Below are positions 25,101 to 34,794 of a stretch of 64,000 nt of DNA, in pieces. This DNA is from Lytechinus variegatus (Eukaryota; Echinodermata; Echinoidea; Temnopleuroida; Toxopneustidae). Position numbers and translations under genes: made by a program. The stretch spans positions 17,846,285-17,910,284 of the forward strand of contig NC_054757.1 of assembly GCF_018143015.1 (NCBI RefSeq), given 5' to 3'. Position 1 is the stretch's first letter; each line of letters begins with the position of its first letter. The notes below the pieces were generated by a model, which searched no databases, was not told the origin of the DNA, and saw nothing but the letters and a program-made list of their open reading frames with translations.

Positions 25101-28100
25101 AACTTGCTGATGTACTAATTATGAAGATGATGAGAGTGTAGTAGTGGTGGTCAGTTGCTGTAAAGTGCATATATCATGATACCATTGTATATCTTTATGT
25201 GCTTTCAATCGGATTTCAGATATTGCAAACCTGGCTTACCCTCCCCGCCTACCCTGATAAGCTAATGATGATGATTATAAAAATAGTAGAAGTAATGATA
25301 TTCAGTTCCTGTATAGCGCATATCACATTACCAGCTTACTGTATGTGCTTCAGGGGCCCGTTGCAGAAAGAGTTGCAATCAATCGCAACTCTAAAAATCA
25401 TGCGCAACTTGATTTTCAACCAATCAACAGCGCGCATTTGGGACTTGCGATTGATTTTTTGGTTTGCGTTTAAACGCAACTCTTTCTGCAACGGGCCCCA
25501 GATCAGACTTTGGATAATATAACCCTGACATTATCCCGGCAAGCCACTTACAGCACACAAGACTGTCAAGGAATTTATGCCTGCCATCACTTCATCTCTT
25601 TGTGTTCATTTTTGTTTCAGTTGAAAACGTTTTAGGTGGTGTGAACAGCGGAGCGTTTGTTCTCATGAGTGGACTCAACATCGAGAGGCTGATCATTACA
25701 GCAGGACCGATTGGGTGAGTTACATGTGCATTAGATTTAGATTTTAGATTTAGATTTAGATTTATTTCCGTTCAACAATTTTTTTTTCAAAATACAATCA
25801 AAGTAACAATACATATTCAATATAATAGATATTACAGACAAATCAATGACATTTCGTAACAAATGTTGAATATAAATTAAACAAAACTACAATTTGTTGC
25901 AGTAATTTTATCAATGAAAAGAAACAAGAAATGAACGGAGGGACTTGCCAAGAAAAGCAAAAGCTTGTAAAGAAGGCAAGCCCCTAAACTTAGTTTCAAT
26001 GCTAATTATAAACAAACTATATATACAACTATATACAAAAATCGAGACGGACGCAGAAGACAAACTTAAAACAAGTTATCCACAAAATGTCAAAATAAAA
26101 CGAATAAGCGACAAAAAATAAGAGAAAGTAGTTCAAATAATAATAATTACAGTGGTAACATTGACGATCTCTTTCACATTTACCGCCCACCTTCCCTTAT
26201 CAAGTGTATTGAACAATGCCCGTTGTTTTCCTTTGCCGTCTCTGGACTCCATTGCTTTGCTCTACTGCGTCACACTTACCCTTATAACTTCAGCCCAACC
26301 CCTCACCTCTATCCATAGCACCTTTCTATGACGGAGCTATAAACTCGTACTGATGTTCAGTAATTTGTACTGAAAATGAGAATACTGATATGGTGTCATG
26401 CAAAATACTGATTTCTAACGTTTCAGTTTTACCAGTACATGTATGTGTACTGTGCTCCTTTGTAGTACAGCTCCTCTGAATGCAACTTATCTCTGGATGC
26501 CTTTCCCAAATCAGAACTTTCAAAAGGACTGGTTCAAAACATTGCCTACTTCGCCACCGCCCCCCCCCCCATCCTACTCCTCCTTCAACCAGTGGTCTGC
26601 ATACTTTCCTACATTTTTCTAAACTCTAGATAGTGCAAAAGATTTATGTGTAATATAGCGAATAATTAAGCAACACTTTTTTTGAAATTCATAGTAAAAT
26701 GTTGATTAATAATGTTATTAACTTTTTAACTATTTTTAATATGTGATGTGTAATATATTTTATGGTTCTTTTGTCTTTGATCCCCCAGCATAATGCAGGC
26801 ATGTATGGATGTTGCTGTCCCATATGTTCACCAAAGGAAACAGTTTGGAAGACCTATCGGCGAATTCCAGGTAATTTTTGGTCGTTCTGGTTTCCCTTTT
26901 GTTTTCAATTTCAGCATTGATTTTATAAAAATGATTATGTAACAATATGTAGTGCTTACAACATATTATTACATATTGAAGTTCTAAAGAAATATATATG
27001 TCTTTTATTTTTTACTTTCTAATCAACATTAAAGTATGATTGAAATGTGAAATCATTTGGTGGTTAACAAAAAGGATTTGCTTTATCAAGCGATTTGAAT
27101 CGTCGTTTGAAATTAAAATTGATCAAAAATGTTTGTGGAAATGGGTCTAGATTTAACTGTGTATCACTTTGATAGGTTTACAGTGCATTCACACTGGTTC
27201 ACCTTTCTTTCTCTTTCTCTCTATAGTTAATGCAGGGCAAATTAGCAGATATGTACACCCGTCTGAACGCATGTAGAACTTACGCATACAGTGTGGCCCG
27301 AGCAATGGACAGGGGCCACGTGACGAATAAGGACTGTGCGGCTGTTGCCCTTTTCACCGCAGAGAATTCAGTTCAAGTCACCTTAGATGCCATTCAATGT
27401 CTTGGTAAGTAAAGAAGGCAGTAGCTTAAGGGTGTGTTTATGCTTCCATTGCGAGGACAGAATCAGCGTTTTCAAACTGTTTATGCTTAAATTTCTGAGG
27501 CGAAATCACGATCTCCAGCTGGCTTCGAGGTCAAATTGGGTGCACCTTTTTTTTTTGAAAGTTTTTCTGAGTGGTGTTATTACGTGAGATAAGATGTATT
27601 TGCCCGCGGATTTTCATCTCACCAGAAGCAAGTACCAAATGATGTCATTTAAACACGTTTACGATCGTCGTTCTGTTTATACTTCCCCAGAAACGCTGAT
27701 TCTGGCCTGAAAAGTGGAAGCATAAACACGGCCTTAGTTATGTCTATCTTCTAACCATGGGTAGGTCTAGGATTTATTAGAGGGGGGCACTTTTATTAAA
27801 TTATTGTAAATTGTTTTTGGTTATCCTTAAAGTGGCAAGTAAAAAATAAGAAATATGAAAGGGGAAAGGGTTAATATGACTCATGGGGGCAAATCAGTAA
27901 AAAAAAAGAAATTAGAATTGGTCTAGGGGCCCCTGTGCCCCCCCCCCCCCACATATGTGATTGCATCCCACTAAAGTCATCTTACTTTTTTGGCCTATTC
28001 TTAAAAGTGTCTGTTTTTGAGATCTGCTGATTAGATTACAAAAAAAGGGGTATCTATTTCGCTAGGAAAGCTACATGTTTAGGGTGAAATTTGCGAGGGT

Positions 28101-28588
28101 AAAAAGACTAAAATATAAATGATTTTGCCCCAACAGTCAACACTACGTGTTTAGAGTCCGATTTGCTCGAGGTTTAGACTGTTTTTGGTGAGTTCTTGCC
28201 ATATGGTTTTCCTTTTTTAAGCATCACAGTCACATTACAGCACACTAGCACTTTGTGCTGCCTGCGCCTGTGCATGATGTCGACCGCGAAGTTAGACAAT
28301 TGGCCTGTTTGCTGCACCTATAGCTGACTCACCATATTGTGTATCCCCTGAATTGATAACATGTTTCTTGCGACGCTCCGTTAGCCAGCATAGAAATTAT
28401 CACCTTTCAAATATTCACATTATTAACCAATCCTGTTTCCTTATCTCATAGGGGGAAATGGCTATATCAATGACTATCCTGTTGGTCGTTTCTTGCGTGA
28501 TGCCAAACTGAACGAGATCGGTGGTGGCACCTGTGAGATCAGAAGATCAATCATCGGACGAGCCTTTAACGAAGAATATCGGGCTTAG
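13113..28588 (+). CDS. IVD: Isovaleryl-CoA dehydrogenase, mitochondrial (frameshift in exon 4 as read)
   Basis: FAD-dependent matrix enzyme of leucine breakdown that oxidises isovaleryl-CoA to 3-methylcrotonyl-CoA and passes electrons to ETF. Eleven exons: 13113-13286, 15842-15931, 17080-17131, 19812-19982, 21977-22070, 22720-22853, 23528-23624, 25621-25714, 26789-26870, 27227-27404, 28452-28588, about 433 residues. The start is the first in-frame ATG. It opens a basic, acid-poor presequence ([15 protein letters not shown]...) typical of mitochondrial import. Family marks: [47 protein letters not shown]. The IVD-type catalytic Glu is in GLNIERLI, and Gly occupies the position where MCAD-like enzymes have theirs (GGGTCEIRR). 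Exon 4 has seven G where six keep the frame between YGGLGG and [10 protein letters not shown], either an indel error or a real lesion. All splice phases otherwise agree. The introns are full of MITEs and SINEs. Confidence 0.93.
14809..15274. mobile_element. MITE-like element with TGCGCAGAC termini in IVD intron 1
   Basis: The left end has CCCCATGTCTGCGCGG and the right end GGTGCGCAGACTTGGGG, which are inverted relatives. A third GTGCGCAGACATGGGG lies internally at about 15047. Non-coding. Confidence 0.5.
15302..15461. mobile_element. Short palindromic MITE, ACAAATAGCGAATA ends
   Basis: Begins ACAAATAGCGAATA and ends TATTCGCTATTTGT, a perfect 14-bp terminal inverted repeat. It contains further internal pairs such as GTGCGAGATTT / AAATCTTGCAC-like segments. 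It lies in IVD intron 1. Confidence 0.75.
17666..18708. mobile_element. MITE of the GGCCCGTATTCTGAAGTC family with a nested insertion
   Basis: It matches the copies at 19304 and 53237: GTCCGTATTCTGA at the left, AGCCAAACTTGTCAAAATTTT, and GGTGAAGACATCAGTC after the insertion. The right terminus is decayed. It is interrupted by the element at 17823-18544. It lies in IVD intron 3. Confidence 0.65.
17823..18544. mobile_element. Nested element with AAGACTGGGGGGGGGCTGATTC termini
   Basis: The ends are inverted repeats: CCTAAGAAGACTGGGG at the left and CCCCAGTCTTTTTAGG at the right. Each is followed inward by a GGGGGGCTGA(T/A)TCAGCCCCC palindrome. A 24-bp host segment (GGGCTTTTTCATAATTCTTT AATG) occurs on both sides, at 17774-17797 and 18543-18566. 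The interior is non-coding and contains CGATCGCGCGATCGCG. Confidence 0.7.
19304..19614. mobile_element. Palindromic MITE, GGCCCGTATTCTGAAGTC family
   Basis: Left GGCCCGTATTCTGAAGTCGG and right CTGACTTCAGAATACGGACC are inverted. Next to them AACTTAAACTCAGGTTTAAA pairs with TTTAAACCTGAGTTTAAGTT. A related copy lies at 53237-53534. Located in IVD intron 3. Confidence 0.85.
20159..20748. mobile_element. TTAA-flanked MITE (Kolobok-like termini), IVD intron 4
   Basis: It is flanked by TTAA on both sides (20155-20158, 20749-20752). The ends are AGGTCAGGTCCA and TGGACTTGTCCT. Internal inverted segments such as AAAATCGGATTTAGA / ACATCCGATTTTGATGAAAT make it almost fully foldable. TTAA duplications with purine-start, pyrimidine-end termini are the rule described for the Kolobok superfamily. 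piggyBac ends normally start with C. The superfamily is inferred, since no transposase is present. Confidence 0.75.
20805..21260 (-). repeat. Probable LINE 3' end remnant
   Basis: An A/T-rich stretch beginning TTGTTTATTTATTCACACATATT on plus, followed by AAAAACA- and GTAATA-rich sequence, has the look of a LINE 3' untranslated tail on the minus strand. No protein-coding part is recognisable. Confidence 0.3.
21265..21556 (-). mobile_element. tRNA-derived SINE (copy 1)
   Basis: Read on minus it starts with a tRNA-like head: a B-box-like GGGTTTGGAATCC around 21493-21505, then TTTCTGTCAGCAAGAAATTT, a conserved body with GTGAATGGGTACCC and GAGCTTAAGCCAAGG, and an AT-rich tail near 21265. It is more diverged than the 24.8- and 35.6-kb copies. 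IVD intron 4. Confidence 0.75.
21650..21955 (-). mobile_element. Retroelement remnant with hammerhead-like motif (Penelope-like?)
   Basis: On minus, 21900-21945 reads CTGAAGAC GGACAG..CTGTCC GAAAC, that is CTGANGA, a 6-bp stem with a short loop, then GAAAC, followed by GTCGAGTC. This is the core layout of hammerhead ribozymes found in Penelope-like elements and retrozymes, but one extra base separates CTGAAGA from the stem. The rest is a non-coding, GAGTAGTAG-rich tail. Element class is inferred. Confidence 0.45.
23668..24241. mobile_element. TTAA-flanked MITE (Kolobok-like termini), IVD intron 7
   Basis: TTAA lies at 23664-23667 and 24242-24245. The ends are AGGAATGGTCCAGGCTGAAAA and TTTTCAGCCCAGACCATCCTT. 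AATCAAAATCGGATAACAAA pairs with the TTATCCAATTTTGATG segment near the other end. It begins only about 40 bp after exon 7, so the exon 7 donor at 23625 is close to the insertion. Confidence 0.75.
24359..24505. mobile_element. Palindromic MITE, GCAGAAAGAGTTGC family (copy 2)
   Basis: Same termini and core as the copies at 10.67 and 25.35 kb. It ends CAACTCTTTCTGCAACAGGC. It carries the extra GCGATTGATTTTTTGG segment also found in copy 3. IVD intron 7. Confidence 0.85.
24797..25086 (-). mobile_element. tRNA-derived SINE (copy 2)
   Basis: On minus: head GGAGCGTTGTGGCCCAGAGG (A-box region), a B box GGGTTCGAATCCC (complement at 25021-25033), then AATTTCCTTCAGCAAGAAAT, GTGAATGGGTACC, a GCTACAGCTGGGG block and the terminal GCGCTATACAAGAA plus ATT-rich tail. 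It is the best-preserved promoter of the set. IVD intron 7. Confidence 0.85.
25265..25600 (-). mobile_element. SINE remnant split by a MITE
   Basis: The tail half (25265-25352, with CCTGTATAGCGCATAT) and the body half (25500-25600, with CAAGGAATTTATGCCTGCC) of the same SINE family lie on either side of the MITE at 25353-25499. The MITE therefore inserted into an existing SINE. No tRNA head is left. Confidence 0.65.
25353..25499. mobile_element. Palindromic MITE, GCAGAAAGAGTTGC family (copy 3)
   Basis: The cleanest copy: GGGGCCCGTTGCAGAAAGAG at the left and CTCTTTCTGCAACGGGCCCC at the right are perfect inverted repeats over 20 bp. It is inserted in a SINE remnant 121 bp upstream of IVD exon 8. 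Confidence 0.9.
25735..26110 (-). repeat. Probable LINE 3' tail remnant with (TTTAGA)n end
   Basis: It starts on plus with TTTAGATTTAGATTTAGATT (a hexamer tail), then TTTATTTCCGTTCAACAA and A-rich sequence. A short tandem tail next to A/T-rich 3'UTR-like DNA is typical of LINE ends, implying a minus-strand element. No coding part is seen. Confidence 0.35.
27426..27736. mobile_element. Palindromic MITE, TAAGGGTGTGTTTATGCTTCC family
   Basis: Left GTGTGTTTATGCTTCCATT and right AGTGGAAGCATAAACACGGCC are inverted, as are AGAATCAGCGTTTTC and AACGCTGATTCTGG just inside. It lies 22 bp after IVD exon 10. Confidence 0.8.
28035..28195 (-). repeat. Fragment of the GGTCGCGCATGG-family element
   Basis: It contains GGTATCTATTTCGCTAGGAAA and GGGTGAAATTTGCGAGG, the reverse complement of internal sequence shared by the copies at 11.3 and 52.3 kb. 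IVD intron 10. Confidence 0.6.
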
Positions 28589-28596
28589 GTCACTGA

Positions 28597-28932
28597 TTCT
28601 GAAATTGAATGATATCGATTGTAGCACCAGTCGGATCAAACGATTAATCATTGGATGCACATTGATCGATGACTATCGGGCCTAGATTGCTGATTTGGAA
28701 CTGAACCAGATTGGAGGTGGTACCAGTGAGATCAGAAGGTTAATCACTGGACGAGCCTTGAACGAAGAATATCAAGACAACCGATTCCAAACTGAATGAT
28801 ATCGATGGTTAGTGCCTGTGAGATCACATTATTATAAATTGGACAAGCGTTGAAAGAAGAATTATCAAGCTTATATCACCGATATTCCGAACTGAATGAT
28901 ATCAATGATAGCACCGGTGAGATCAGACGGCT
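28597..28932 (+). pseudogene. Tandem decayed copies of the IVD terminal exon (first block)
   Basis: Directly after the IVD stop, units of about 90-95 bp repeat the 3' part of exon 11. They run at about 28597-28686, 28687-28780, 28781-28877 and the first half of a fourth at 28878-28932. The best-kept unit (28687-28780) still reads LNQIGGGTSEIRRLITGRAL then NEEY, closer to the acyl-CoA dehydrogenase consensus GTSEIRR than exon 11 itself (GTCEIRR). The others carry stops and indels. There is no splice acceptor between units, so they are not alternative exons. If the IVD message runs past them they form part of its 3' UTR. The block is interrupted by the element starting at 28933. Confidence 0.88.
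28924..28932. repeat. Probable 9-bp target duplication, left copy
   Basis: CAGACGGCT here corresponds to CAGATGACT at 34795-34803, with two mismatches. Nine bases is the usual length for Mutator-like insertions. Tentative because it is imperfect. Confidence 0.45.
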
Positions 28933-29110
28933 TTTGACGATCGTCTGCGTTCACATAGCAGGGGTGGAGCGGGGATGGCCCCACCCTTTCGGAAAAACTG
29001 GGGGAGGGGGCTTTTCTTGAAATGGTGGGTTGAGGGAGGGGAGTCAAATTAATGCACCCTTTCAGGAAAATGGGGGGGGGGCTTTTCTCAAAGGCTGTTT
29101 TGTAAGTAGT

Positions 29111-29915
29111 TTTCTGAAGCAGTCGTTTGTATGAAACATTATTCATAAAATAATAATAATATGATATCTATAGATTATGGTAAGAGAAAAAAAAGAGGAG
29201 AGCGTGCATTTATTGTTGATTCTAAAGTTCATAATTATAGACCCCCCAAGCATTATAGAACAATTGAATTAACCCTATAGCACCTACAGATTATATGCAT
29301 AATGGTAATCTCTCACTCGAGGAAACAATAAAACTTGTAATTAGTAGGCATTGTTCCAAACAAATTGAAACAGTTTTTTATAAATTTACATTTGTTCATT
29401 ACAAGTTATATTTATTTTGTAGTATAGGACCTGTTGAGCAGAATGGTACATGGCAAGGTTCAATCAGATGTACGAATATTGACCTTTGACCTTTGGAAAG
29501 TCAACAAAAAGAAGAAAACTATTTATTTGCAATGATACCATCTACAGAATAGATGATTGATTATAAGAAGTGAAGACAACTTCTTGAATCAATCATGGTT
29601 CAAATTTGAAACAAATATTTTTCAATACATGTATACATACTACAAGATAAACAATGCATTAGTCTTCAGTCAATACTTTTCCCGGAAGTACTGAAAAAAG
29701 TAATTATGACATAAATGAAGGTTAAAATCTGCTGAATTGCACTATGGGAGAAACTTTGGTCTTCTTTTCTCTTATACAAACAAACACATACATTCACAAA
29801 CAAACAAATGCAAAAACAAATAAATAAACAAACAAACAAATAAATACATGTACAAACACAAACATAATGTGCCTTATAAATATGACTCTAATCTAAACAT
29901 TAAAAATCATTCAGT
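29111..29915. other. AT-rich interior of the MULE-like element, no gene
   Basis: Non-coding. It includes an ACAAACAAATAAATA-type low-complexity run at 29780-29860. TTAACCCTATAGCACC at 29269-29284 has the TTAACCC form expected of a piggyBac left end, but I found no convincing matching right end. Confidence 0.4.
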
Positions 29916-32126
29916 TTACAAATGTTTACAAGCTTTCTGAAAAAGATTCTGTCTAAACGATGTTATGCCACTGGTTGAAACATGGGTTTCTGTGTAGATT
30001 CTGTCTGCCCAAACTTTGTCTGGACACTCACCACATGGGGCTTTCCTCCCAGCCTTTCTACACTGCATGCAGACTTTCTTCCTGTCACCGAATGCCACAA
30101 GACTGATCAATGATGACATCCATTGCCACCACCTTGTCAATGGGACAATCACCATCAGCACTTGAACGACGCTTACGTGAAGAAAATCCATCCCCAAGCT
30201 GATGGATGAGGGCCAACTTGAACGCTTTCAGGACCAACTCCTGCGATTTGAGGGATGCGGTCTCGTTCCCACAGAATGTATGCATTCACCATGGCAACAT
30301 TGAGGAGGCCCCACATGAGGTACTTCCACCACCTCCTTCCTGTCCTTCCAACATTGTAATAGCTTCTTAGTTGATCAGCGTGATCAACCCCGCCCATCTC
30401 AGCGTTGTAATCCTGAATGACCGATGGGATTGAGATACTCTCATCTCTGCGAAACTTTGTACGTGACTTCTGCCCGTCAGACCCATCGTTGTTTGTGGAG
30501 ATCAGATACACGTCCCTCTTGTCCTTCCATCTAGTGACTGTAACAGCATTCCTGGCCCACTTCACGTTGTCATACTTTTCTAGCCGAACTTGTTGCAGCT
30601 CACGTGGGATACCAGCACGATCCTTTCGGAGGGTACCACAGTAATAAGTGTCTGCCTGAAGGAGGTCTTCAAGGAGGGGCAGAGATGAAAAGAAGTTGTC
30701 AGCATAGACGATGTGATTCTGTAACAGATACTGGTTCATTAGCCCCATCACCACCATATACCCCAGGCCAAATTGCTGGACAAGTTCCGCGTCCATCCCC
30801 CTGCCTGTGTATACTTCGAAGACAAGGCAGTATCCTGTCGTCGAGTCACACACGCACCATAGTTTGATGCCCCATTTCGTTGGCTTTTTTGGCATGTATT
30901 GTTTCCATGCCAACCTCCCATTATATTTGATCATCGCTTCATCCACCGAGAGGGTCTGTCCTGGCACAAACATGCTTGAGAAATTCTCTTGCAGAACATT
31001 GACAAAATCCCTAACCTTTTGAATTTTATCATTTTCCTCATGCCGTTCACGGACATTACTACAATGGAGATATTGACATAGTTTCTCGTAGCGATTTTTG
31101 GTCATCAACTTTGAAATGTACTCATTTCTGAGGGCATGATCTTGTGACCAGCAATCATTGTATTCAGCTGTCCTTGTTATACCCATGAGTGTGTTGATTG
31201 CAATAAAGACCCTCGTGTCCTTGTCATTGGTTGGGGTCCATGCAGGATCTGAAGAGGCGTATTCGTCATTGTTATAGGCATCTACTGGGGATCTCTTTGT
31301 AGCTGCATTTATGTTTGTGTTTCTAGCTAACTTCTCAAAGAAATCCTCCCCTATCACACACTTTAGATAGTCACGTTCTGGAGCATCATACGGAAGATTG
31401 CATTTCAGTCTGCTATTTTCCCCGGAGGCACCCAAGTTGACATCTGGAATGTTGTTGGACCATCCATCCGGTGGGTTTGACATTCAGAGCTGTCCTGGTA
31501 CCTGACGAACTTGTGGCGCATCCGCGTTGTCAGGATTGTCGTTCATGTCAATGAAAGCCCATCTATCACCATCACTTTCATCATCATCTCCTTGGTCTTG
31601 GACAGGGCTGTCAACGGTATCTCCATCGCTGTCGTCTTCCTGAGGAAAAAAAATGTCAATGAGTCAAACAATCACAATAATAAACAGTGTCAGTCACAGT
31701 TCAGAATCAATCAGCACATTCAAAATAAAATCATTACAATAAAAACAGCTCTCAAACTTTATTAACATGCGAAGATGAACTGCTATTTGCTCTAAAATAC
31801 ACATAATATACGTAAAGAAGATCAAAACATAGCAATCGTTTGCAGAGCGAGAGAAATAAAAGCAAAATTTCAGGTTTCAGCCGCCCCAGTACCACGCCTT
31901 CAAAAAAATGTAACATATTACTGACAGAATGAAAATAAAACTAAAGTTTTCGCAAATCTGGGATAAAACATGTCAAAAATTAATTCCAACTCACGTCTGA
32001 ATCAGCCATAGCGACTTCGATGTCACTCTGTGTGATATCCAATGTTTTGATGAACTTTTCGTTGTATAGTAACGCCCGAGCTTCTTCAATGGAGTAAGTG
32101 GTTTTACGAGATGTGGACGCAGCCAT
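29916..32126 (-). pseudogene. piggyBac-type transposase, decayed
   Basis: Cut-and-paste DNA transposase (DDE_Tnp_1_7 family). Exon 1 (32126-31995) starts MAASTSRKTTYSIEEARALL and ends at a GTGAGT donor. A TTTTTCCTCAG acceptor opens exon 2 at 31639 in matching phase with an acidic Asp/Glu-rich segment. The long frame 31483-30173 (436 codons) holds the catalytic core: VDEAMIKYNGR, then YADNFFSSLPLLEDL, then GGVDHADQLRSYY, which supply the expected Asp triad. The C-terminal Cys-rich zinc-finger segment CMQCRKAGRKAPCGECPDK lies at about 30050. Defects are one in-frame TGA just before 31483 and two frameshifts near 30250 and 30100. The damage is light, so it was active relatively recently. It is not a host-domesticated gene as read. 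Confidence 0.9.
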
Positions 32127-32839
32127 CTTTGCTGAGATCGACTGCGCAACAGTCTGGAACTTGCTACTCACCAATGCGTGTCAATTGGTTTTTCTCTATT
32201 TTCAAAAGGTGCATACACTTTTCTATGCAGATCTATATAGCAGCCAACCTATACAGTATGCACACGCAATATTAGCACGCTAAATCATATACAAGAGATA
32301 CTATAGCGCAAATAAAACGTAAGGGCGGTTCAGTGTGTAACAGGAAGGACGGTCTCGGGCGGTTCAAGGGCCATTTGGTTAAGAGAAATAGCATGTTTTC
32401 TATTCTGAATAAATTTGCACTTGCATAAAAGTTTAGAAGCTCCATCCAACAATATCAGAAAGGAACAAAATCAAACCAGCCTTAAATATAAAAGTAGCAT
32501 TTTTGTTGATTTGGGGCTGTAACGCACATATGCCTTCTTCAGCACTTTGATATTTCTCCTCAATACTTTGTTCAGTGAAGACTGTAGGACCATAGCGGGC
32601 TACCAGGCCGGGGGTAAGGGAACTATATACCATTCCCTATGCATGGATGTTGATCAATTTTCACAGGGGGGGGGGGGGGTCGAATGACAAACATTGTTTT
32701 TTGTGTGGGATTTTTTCTTTTAGTTTTTCGGGGGGGGGGGGGGAGATGGCGGTGAATGACTGCCATCTCAAGTTCTTGATACTTGGCCTTGAAAAACCCT
32801 GAAGGATTTTCACAAGCTGGTCGCATCCTTTCTTTCCTC

Positions 32840-34057
32840 CAACCTTTTTAGCCACTATCGCGCTCTTCGATTCTGCATCATTTGTAGTAAAATTTGATGG
32901 TGGATCGCCTCAACCAGCCTTTGTGCGCAGCCTTCTAAAGTATACACTTCTTCACATCAGCTGACTTGTAACGAAGAAACCTGTTTGAGAATTTTGCTTC
33001 TCTTTGGGTTTCTTCATGCTCGAGCTGGTCCCACTGAGGGATCCAAGTAGCAAGATTTGCTTCCTCTGTCAGGGCATCTGCAAGTCCCTCATACCCCATC
33101 TCTTGAAGTTACTCACCATAGATAGACCTGACAATCCTGATATTATTTTTATTCACACCGAGTTCTGCTAGTTTTCTTTCACAATTCTGGCGAGGGTGGA
33201 GCATGCACATAAGGTGCTCTGATTCTCTGAAGCTTGCACTACCCTGAAGACCTTCGTACAATGCAACTTCCCCATCTGTACCAAACAAGTTGACATTCGC
33301 ATTGATTGCTTCGGAAATCTCAGTTCCAATATAATTGTAAGATTCTTCATCTTTCTGGGAAGGAAGCAACATGGGACTGGGCATCAATACAGGTCTATTG
33401 TTTTGTTTTATTTCTGAAGTGGTCCTGACAATATGATGACATTGTTAGGCACATGAGTCACAAGTCAAAAATTGCATCGAACGTCAGGACTATGTTGTCA
33501 TGGCAACAATTTTTTCTAATGTCTTTGATTTGCTGCTCTGTGTAAAGCACACACCTTGGCATCTTACCTTAGTTTCTCACTTTGGAGAATTCCCCACTTT
33601 TTTTTTAATTCCCCAATTAGGTTCATTTTCAGTTATTCATCAAAATCTGAAGTGCTTTCTTTTACTGTGGTATGTCTATATATCTGCCTTGCATCTCGAG
33701 GAATTGAAGAATATGATTGAGTGTCAAGGCCACCATGCTTCTCATAGATACCAGTCATGATTTTGTGAGCTAAGGATGATTTACTACCTTTGATGTCTTC
33801 TATCAGCTCTTTCTTGGCTCGTATGTAGGGATGGTCTGAATGCCATGTGGACTGAGCAGCAACTCCATTCTTTCTCCCTTCCACTCATATCGAATAAGAC
33901 AAAAAGGGTGTAGAGCTTTGTCACTTCGTATTTCATGAATAGTTCTCTGATAGTTTGGAGTACCTCTGCATGTGCTTGTAATATTTATGAATAAGACTTG
34001 CCCTTTGCACCTTTTACCTCGGCTGAAATTTTGTTGTGATCCAAAGTGACTCTGCAT
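32840..34057 (-). pseudogene. MULE-like transposase remnants
   Basis: Minus-strand pieces resemble the zinc-finger/MULE transposase family abundant in cnidarian and echinoderm genomes. One is RGKRCKGQVLFINITSTCRG with HEIRSDKALHPFCLIRYEWK (34057-33803). Another contains KELIEDIKGSKSSLAHKIM and ends near 33633. A third contains NLFGTDGEVALYEGLQGS and LHPRQNCERKLAELGV (33387-33109). The pieces are in different frames, and the central catalytic region between the second and third is largely missing. They match the long-TIR shell around them, so this was probably the transposon's own enzyme. Family recognition is from memory of such proteins. Confidence 0.6.
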
Positions 34058-34621
34058 TTTGATCTACTGCATTTGGCATATTTTCTATTTTCATCACAAG
34101 TGACATCTTCTGCAAAACGCATCTTAGAGGTATCTACCATTTACCAGCGTGGGGCCTCGCATGCACTGCCCAGACTATCGGAAAGACAAATAGGCCTAGG
34201 CCCAAGTTTTAAAAGATAAAATTACACAAAAAAATATGGGGTGTTTTCCCTTGTTTCCTTCCTCAATTACACACATAAATGCATGCTCTCACATACTGAG
34301 ACTTTTTTTTAATACTGTTTTTATTCTGATTTCATGAACAAATAGTTACATAACATTTCAATTAACATTTCAAATCACATATAATACATTACATTTCATA
34401 TTTTCACTTTTTTCACTAACTTAATATAATCATGAATCATATATATCTTAAAAGAAAACAAGGAAATCAGTAATTATAAAAATGCTTAAACACCAAACAT
34501 ACACACTCACCCACACCACACACCCTCACCCCATTAAGCCTACATATCCTCACAAACTTTATACACAGACACAGAAATAAAAATCTGGTACAGGAGACTA
34601 TACTCAGCACAGCCGTTCGTG

Positions 34622-34794
34622 AAAAGCTCCCCCCCCACGGTTTTCCGAAAGCGAAATGGTGTGTTAATTTTACTCCCCTCCCTCAACCCACCCTTTTGAG
34701 AAAGCCCCCCCTCCCCCACCCTTTTTTTTTAAAGGTTGGGGCCATCGCTGCTCCATCCCATGCCACTCTGCGAACGCAGACGATCGTCATAAGC
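34622..34794. repeat. Right terminal inverted repeat of the MULE-like element
   Basis: Reverse complement of 28933-29110 with moderate divergence. It contains C- and A/T-runs that differ in length from the left copy and ends ...CGCAGACGATCGTCATAAGC. Confidence 0.75.

Larger units (their letters stand above)
28933..34794. mobile_element. Mutator-like DNA transposon with long TIRs, decayed, carrying a piggyBac gene
   Basis: Inverted repeats of about 175-180 bp bound this 5.86-kb segment (28933-29110 and 34622-34794). The tips are TTTGACGATCGTCTGCGTTC at the left and GCAGACGATCGTCATAAGC at the right. Further in, GGTTGAGGGAGGGGAGT faces ACTCCCCTCCCTCAACC. It interrupts the tandem IVD-exon block in mid-unit, and the unit resumes at 34795. 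A probable 9-bp target duplication and very long TIRs fit the Mutator-like superfamily, as do the minus-strand transposase remnants at 32.8-34.1 kb. A piggyBac-type gene (29.9-32.1 kb) lies inside, probably a later nested insertion whose own ends I could not define. Coding parts are disrupted; age is moderate to old. Confidence 0.75.

Noticed and set aside
28687-28780. Alternative terminal exon of IVD
   Set aside because: It is open and consensus-like, but no splice acceptor precedes it and it lies in a tandem block of decayed units after the stop.
29269-32380. TTAACCC at 29269 and TTGGTTAA near 32375 as piggyBac ends
   Set aside because: The left motif fits, but the sequence next to the right TTAA is not its inverted repeat over more than a couple of bases.
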